From JACKOB01 sp024234575 (lineage in GTDB: Bacteria; Pseudomonadota; Gammaproteobacteria; Pseudomonadales; Oleiphilaceae): DNA of 64,000 bases. Below, piece after piece: positions 60,270-64,000 of this stretch. The translations under genes and the position numbers were made by a program. The notes under the pieces were generated by a model, which did no database searches, was not told the origin of the DNA, and saw nothing but the letters and a program-made list of their open reading frames with translations. Every line of letters starts with the position of its first letter. Positions within the stretch are counted from its first letter, which is position 1. The stretch covers positions 55,485 through 119,484 of the forward strand of contig JBPJFZ010000014.1 in assembly GCA_051208035.1 (NCBI GenBank), given 5' to 3'.

Positions 60270-61388
60270 ATGACCACACCGATTAAGTTTTCAATTGAGC
60301 CTTTAAACGATGGCGCCAAACTCGGGGTTATCACCCTGTCTTCACCCAAGACACTGAATGCGCTGTCGCTTGAGATGATCGACCCAATGACCGCGCAATT
60401 GCAGTCCTGGGCAGCCGACCCTGAAATCATCGTCATTCTGCTACAAGGCGAGGGACAGAAAGCATTTTGTGCTGGTGGTGACATAGTGCAGCTGTACCAA
60501 TCCATGTGTAACAATCCCACAGGCCCAAACGCCTATGCGGAAGCATTTTTTAGTCGTGAATATCGACTCGATTACTTACTGCACACCTACTCCAAACCCA
60601 TCATTTGCTGGGGCGATGGCATTGTCATGGGTGGCGGTCTCGGGCTGCTCAGCGGCTGTTCGCACCGCATCGTCACTGAAAATACACGCATGGCGATGCC
60701 CGAGATAACCATCGGGTTATTCCCTGACGTGGGCGGCACCTGGTTCCTCAACAGAATGCCAGGAAACAGTGGCCTGTTTCTCGGCCTGACCGGCGCATCC
60801 ATCAATGCCAGCGATGCCATCTTTACCGGGCTGGCAGACTACTTACTTGCGTCATCAAGCAAAGAGACTCTGCACTCCGCACTCCAATCCATCTCATGGA
60901 CAAGTGATGCACAGAATAATCAGCAAATACTGACTCAGGCACTAACGAAGCTTTCTGATGCTGAAACAAAAGAGTGGCCGCCCGCACAAGTTGAACCACA
61001 CATGGCCATAATCAATGACCTCGTTAAGCCCGACAACCTGTCCTCAACGGTAAAAGCTATCACATCATTCTCAACAGAAGATAAATGGTTAAACCGCGGC
61101 ATTGCCTCGTTACAGCATGGCTGCCCGGTCACCGCTCACCTGGTTTACGCGCAACTGCATCGGGGGCACGGGATGGCACTTAACGATGTCTTTCGTATGG
61201 AGTTGTCTATGGCTATGAACTGTTGCACCAGGGGCGACTTTCAGGAAGGTGTACGGGCTTTGCTCATCGATAAAGATCAACAACCGGCTTGGCGATACCA
61301 AAATATAGAACAGGTTCCTGAAGATTGGATTGAGTCCCACTTCGACTACAAATGGCCCGGCGATCAGCACCCGCTGAGCGATCTTTAA
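60270..61388 (+). CDS. 3-hydroxyisobutyryl-CoA hydrolase
   Basis: A 372-residue crotonase-superfamily hydrolase that releases 3-hydroxyisobutyrate and CoA, removing toxic methacrylyl-CoA from valine breakdown. Marks are KAFCAGGDIVQLYQS near residue 66, WGDGIVMGGGLGLLSGCSHRIV near 112, and MAMPEITIGLFPDVGGTWFLNRMPG near 140, where the Glu-Asp pair is that of HIBYL-CoA hydrolases. The C-terminal extension (about 270-372) with DVFRMELSMAMNC and WRYQNIEQVPEDWI is also diagnostic and distinguishes it from the smaller hydratase next door. Confidence 0.94.
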   Translation: MTTPIKFSIEPLNDGAKLGVITLSSPKTLNALSLEMIDPMTAQLQSWAADPEIIVILLQGEGQKAFCAGGDIVQLYQSMCNNPTGPNAYAEAFFSREYRLDYLLHTYSKPIICWGDGIVMGGGLGLLSGCSHRIVTENTRMAMPEITIGLFPDVGGTWFLNRMPGNSGLFLGLTGASINASDAIFTGLADYLLASSSKETLHSALQSISWTSDAQNNQQILTQALTKLSDAETKEWPPAQVEPHMAIINDLVKPDNLSSTVKAITSFSTEDKWLNRGIASLQHGCPVTAHLVYAQLHRGHGMALNDVFRMELSMAMNCCTRGDFQEGVRALLIDKDQQPAWRYQNIEQVPEDWIESHFDYKWPGDQHPLSDL

Positions 61389-61437
61389 CTTATTCATCGC
61401 CACCGATGTTTATGACTAATTTAGTAGAGAAAACACA

Positions 61438-62328
61438 ATGAAAAAAATCGGCTTTATCGGACTAGGTAACATGGGCAAACCCATGGCCCTAAACTTAGTT
61501 AAAAAGGGCTACAGCCTGAAGGTGTTTGACCTGCAACCCGCTCCTACCGAAGAGTTAAAGGCTGCCGGTGCAGAGGTGATGGCATCAGCCATTGATGCAG
61601 GTAATGATGTCGATGTGCTAATCACCATGCTACCCTCCAGCCCCCATGTCGAAGCGCTGTACCTTTCCGATACCGGGTTACTAGCCCATACCGCCGGTAA
61701 ACCTATTGTCATCGACTGTAGCACCATCGCCCCGGAAAGTGCCCGAAAAGTAGCCAAAGTAGCTCAGCAGTTTGGTATTCCTATGCTCGACGCTCCCGTC
61801 TCAGGCGGCACTGCCGGTGCAGAAGCAGCCACGCTAACGTTTATCGTAGGTGGTGACGCAGCCATACTTGAAAAGACTCGCCCTATATTCGAAGCGATGG
61901 GTAAAAACATTTTCCACGCAGGTAATAGCGGTGCCGGTCAAGTCGCAAAGATATGCAATAACATGCTGTTGGCAATACATATGGCTGGCACAGCGGAAGC
62001 ATTGCAGCTCGGCGTTAATAATGGTCTTGATCCCAGGGTTTTATCTGAAATCATGTCAAAAAGTTCAGGCCGCAATTGGTCACTTGAGTTATACAACCCC
62101 TACCCAGGTGTGATGGAAAACGTCCCTGCCTCGCGGGATTATCAAGGTGGTTTTATGTGTGAATTGATGAATAAGGACCTTGGATTGGCAATGGAAGCGA
62201 TGATGCACACTAAATCTACGTCACCTATGGGTGCCTTGGCAAAAAGCCTGTATGCCATGCACTGCAACAATGGCCATTCCAAAGAAGATTTTTCGAGCAT
62301 CCAGAAATTGTATTCAGGTAAGAGCTAA
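61438..62328 (+). CDS. mmsB: 3-hydroxyisobutyrate dehydrogenase
   Basis: A 296-residue NAD-dependent beta-hydroxyacid dehydrogenase that oxidises 3-hydroxyisobutyrate to methylmalonate semialdehyde, the substrate of MmsA at the other end of the operon. The Rossmann motif is GFIGLGNMGKPMALNLVKKG (residues 5-24), the substrate loop DAPVSGGTAGAEAATL is near 120, and the catalytic lysine is in GAGQVAKICNNM near 171. The KDLGLAMEAM and SPMGALAKSLY segments complete the family pattern. It closes the operon before a hairpin. Confidence 0.95.
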   Translation: MKKIGFIGLGNMGKPMALNLVKKGYSLKVFDLQPAPTEELKAAGAEVMASAIDAGNDVDVLITMLPSSPHVEALYLSDTGLLAHTAGKPIVIDCSTIAPESARKVAKVAQQFGIPMLDAPVSGGTAGAEAATLTFIVGGDAAILEKTRPIFEAMGKNIFHAGNSGAGQVAKICNNMLLAIHMAGTAEALQLGVNNGLDPRVLSEIMSKSSGRNWSLELYNPYPGVMENVPASRDYQGGFMCELMNKDLGLAMEAMMHTKSTSPMGALAKSLYAMHCNNGHSKEDFSSIQKLYSGKS

Positions 62329-62347
62329 CACGAAATAATCCCAGATC

Positions 62348-62381
62348 AGGTGGTTTGGGCATAGATTCCACCCAACCACCT
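62348..62381. terminator. Hairpin between mmsB and the outer-membrane protein gene
   Basis: AGGTGGTTTGGG and CCCAACCACCT pair with one bulged T across an 11-base loop. The position, 20 bases after mmsB and 43 before the convergent stop, suggests termination of both. The T-tract (CCGTTTT) is short. Confidence 0.55.
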
Positions 62382-62423
62382 ATCCGTTTTACCTATAAAT
62401 CTATGCGATTTCTAACAGGTAGC

Positions 62424-63161
62424 TTAAAACCTTCCTTTTACACCTACGGCAATGAGCAGATCAGTTTCAGACAAGTCTGCGAAGCCTAACTTTGCGTCGA
62501 AACCAACTTGTTCATTTACAAAATATTCGCCGGTGGCAACTAAACCAATAATGGTATCTTCGTAAAAACCAATTCCCATTTCCGCGCCAACACTCATCAT
62601 TCGGTTAAGGAATAATCTGCCAGTGCCTTCAAGATAAAAATCTCCATCAACAACACCAATGCGGCCACTTGTACCAACCTCTCTGCCATCCGTCGTCGAA
62701 AAAATTGATTTACCTTTGATATAAAATTCAGTTTCAAACAAGTCCGTATCGGTGATACCAACCAAAACCTCTGTCGTATCGTTTAGATAAACGCCTGCTG
62801 CGACTTCGATCAAATCATTATCACCAAAAGCTAAACCACCTTCGATAATAAAATCCTTTCCAGGAATAACATAACGACCATTAACGCCTAAAGCATCGGC
62901 ATCAAAGCCTGCATATTCTGCCAGCACAAAACCTGCCCCAGCATAGGACGACTTATTCAAAAAAGCTGCTTCACCCAATACAATGCCATCTGTCACGACA
63001 GGTGCAAAAAAGTAAGTGCCACCTATTGCCATAACCGTCTCATCGTAGAAGTCTCTATCGACGCGGGTTAAATCGCCTGTTACTTCAACTTGGTAATCAG
63101 CAGAAGCGCCAAAAGAGGCAGAAGCCATAAGTAGGGTTGTTGCTAAAGCTAGTTTGTTCAT
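62424..63161 (-). CDS. Outer-membrane beta-barrel (porin-like) protein
   Basis: The start at 63161 (MNKLALATTLLMAS) is chosen because GGAG lies six bases before it and a signal peptide begins there; it gives 245 residues. After a cut near GASA, the mature part alternates polar and hydrophobic residues in short strands (YQVEVTGDLTRVD, EVAAGVYLNDTTEVLVGITD, FYLEGTGRLFLN) and ends with VGVKGRF, with the terminal phenylalanine needed for outer-membrane insertion. Pairs of acidic residues in the turns may bind Ca. It resembles small putative porins of marine gammas; the substrate is unknown. Confidence 0.72.
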   Translation of the reverse strand: MNKLALATTLLMASASFGASADYQVEVTGDLTRVDRDFYDETVMAIGGTYFFAPVVTDGIVLGEAAFLNKSSYAGAGFVLAEYAGFDADALGVNGRYVIPGKDFIIEGGLAFGDNDLIEVAAGVYLNDTTEVLVGITDTDLFETEFYIKGKSIFSTTDGREVGTSGRIGVVDGDFYLEGTGRLFLNRMMSVGAEMGIGFYEDTIIGLVATGEYFVNEQVGFDAKLGFADLSETDLLIAVGVKGRF

Positions 63162-63503
63162 TGAAAACTCCATGTATGTATTGAAACCAAAATCCGTGGT
63201 TTCATAAAGCAATCGATCACTCCCACTTGTAGTATGTATACAACCACCGCAAGCAGAAACTCTCCCTCAAACCAGAGGGAGCGCAATAATAACTCTTTGT
63301 GACGCATTTCTCATCAATTATTTTTTGGTACCAGAAAAATCAGGGTCGTCTCCACTAAATGAAGACGACAAAAGGGCCGACTAAATAACAACTCACTTAC
63401 TTTGGACTTAAAAAAGCAAGTTTATTTTTATAAAAACAAATAAAGGCACTGATTAATTTGTCGACTGAGCCATAACAAAACCACAGTAAGCTTTGGAAAT
63501 GCA
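63162..63503. other. Intergenic gap of about 340 bases with two perfect hairpins
   Basis: The gap lies between the porin-like gene and the truncated protease gene and is AT-rich. It holds CTCCCTC...GAGGGAG (63262-63281, 7-bp stem, six-base loop) and GTCGTCT...AGACGAC (63345-63369, 7-bp stem, 11-base loop), both perfect but without strong T-tracts. No gene is seen. Confidence 0.5.
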
Positions 63504-63926
63504 ATGATAAAACGAAGAATATATGCGCTTTGGACATTGATTATTACTGGCCAACTATCCACTTCAGCTATCGCGGAGCTGTATAAATGGCAGAACAATA
63601 ATGGCCGATGGCATTTTAGTGATACGGCTCCGAAAGGCCAAAGCGCCGAATCCTTAAACTATCCTTTAGTACAAAATCCCAGAGTTTCTGAAGCTGCAAA
63701 TGAAAGAAGTAATATTTCCCTTAATCTTTCCCAAAAATACCCAGATAAATCTTTTCTAAATGTGGTTACGCTTTCCGTGGTAGCTCTGGAAACAAGTTTG
63801 GGAAGTGGCTCGGGTTTTTTTATAAGCAGCCAAGGACACATCATTACCAACAAGCATGTCATACGCCCCCAAATGCGTATTTTTCCCAACCGTGAACACC
63901 AGTTTTTCTCTAGCGTGAACACCTAA
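63504..63926 (+). pseudogene. DUF4124-trypsin-like serine protease, truncated by a repeat element
   Basis: The first 140 codons of an exported protease. A signal peptide (to about residue 25) is followed by a DUF4124 module (LYKWQNNNGRWHFSDTAPKG), a linker, and the start of a trypsin/HtrA-like domain (SVVALETSLGSGSGFFISSQ then HIITNKHV, with the catalytic His in TNKHV). The frame then runs into a repeat array and stops at 63924, so Asp and Ser of the triad are lost. Homologues of this type are normally more than 250 residues. A small complete protein is very unlikely; an insertion or other rearrangement is the best reading, with the 3' half expected beyond the window. Confidence 0.7.
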
Positions 63927-63999
63927 TTTTCTTAACTGTGAACACTGATTTTTGCCTAAGCGTGAACACTTTTTCCGCATGACAAAATTTAGTGTTCAC
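63892..63999 (+). repeat. Tandem GTGAACAC repeat array, probable insertion-sequence end
   Basis: GTGAACAC occurs at 63892, 63915, 63938 and 63962 (spacings 23, 23 and 24 bases), each followed by a T-rich spacer of similar composition, and an inverted copy GTGTTCAC is at 63992-63999. Such multiple terminal repeats are typical transposase-binding ends of IS21-like elements. The element boundary is probably between about 63866 and 63892; a TG at 63874-63875 could be the terminus. The transposase genes would be outside the window. Confidence 0.55.
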
Positions 64000-64000
64000 G

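Noticed and set aside
1..64000. CRISPR arrays, rRNA and tRNA genes
   Set aside because: No regular repeat-spacer arrays, and no cloverleaf or rRNA signature was recognised by eye; a covariance-model scan would be decisive.

Overview
The window looks like chromosome of a free-living, aerobic, motile Gammaproteobacterium, probably marine and in the Cellvibrionales/Pseudomonadales neighbourhood. Reasons: a pst-phoU locus with the long PstC and PstA permeases of pseudomonads and marine gammas, ThiI with a rhodanese tail, PpnN, UvrD and RhlE of gammaproteobacterial type, an AraC-controlled valine (mms) operon, DUF2059, DUF3010 and DUF4124 proteins, TRAP transport, and many chemotaxis and c-di-GMP proteins. 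The genus cannot be fixed from sequence alone. No rRNA, tRNA or CRISPR array was recognised.

Layout. 1-2 kb: a ubiquinone-pathway type FAD monooxygenase and a HinT-like HIT protein. 2-12.9 kb, leftward: pstS, pstC, pstA, pstB, phoU, then DUF2059, a CHAD-domain protein and an orphan ParA ATPase. Good Pho boxes precede both pstS and pstC, and a strong terminator lies between those two genes. 13-18 kb: TRAP permeases dctQM, with the matching kind of binding protein 2 kb away on the other strand; a thioesterase, DUF3010 and DUF4124 proteins lie between. 18-28 kb: uvrD, a membrane GGDEF-EAL protein, rhlE, a methyltransferase, an HD-GYP protein and a tiny HTH protein. 28-32 kb: a chemoreceptor with a periplasmic CxxCH haem motif, then an Asp/Glu-racemase-like protein and a DUF917 protein.

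31.9-39.8 kb is the most unusual block. It holds a TonB-dependent receptor, two periplasmic binding proteins (ABC_sub_bind and PhnD-like) with no ABC permease or ATPase, a lone receiver, a receiver-GGDEF protein and a histidine kinase. I read it as a candidate ligand-sensing system that feeds c-di-GMP, not as a transporter. It is followed by a molybdopterin oxidoreductase, a CBS protein with an FNR/Anr-like site, a hybrid histidine kinase whose sensor is an NMT1/SsuA-type binding protein, and a soluble chemoreceptor with a CZB zinc domain.

47-56 kb: a TudS-type DUF523-DUF1722 protein beside thiI (4-thiouridine chemistry), ppnN, an unknown lipoprotein, a cytochrome c, a PCuAC copper chaperone, an ElyC/YdcF-type protein and a family-3-like periplasmic binding protein. 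55.6-62.3 kb: an AraC/MmsR-like regulator divergent from a five-gene valine/isobutyrate operon, with an 11-bp direct repeat at 21-bp spacing between them. 62.4-64 kb: an outer-membrane protein, then a DUF4124-serine protease gene cut short where a GTGAACAC repeat array begins. That array probably marks the end of an insertion sequence, possibly IS21-like, running off the right edge.
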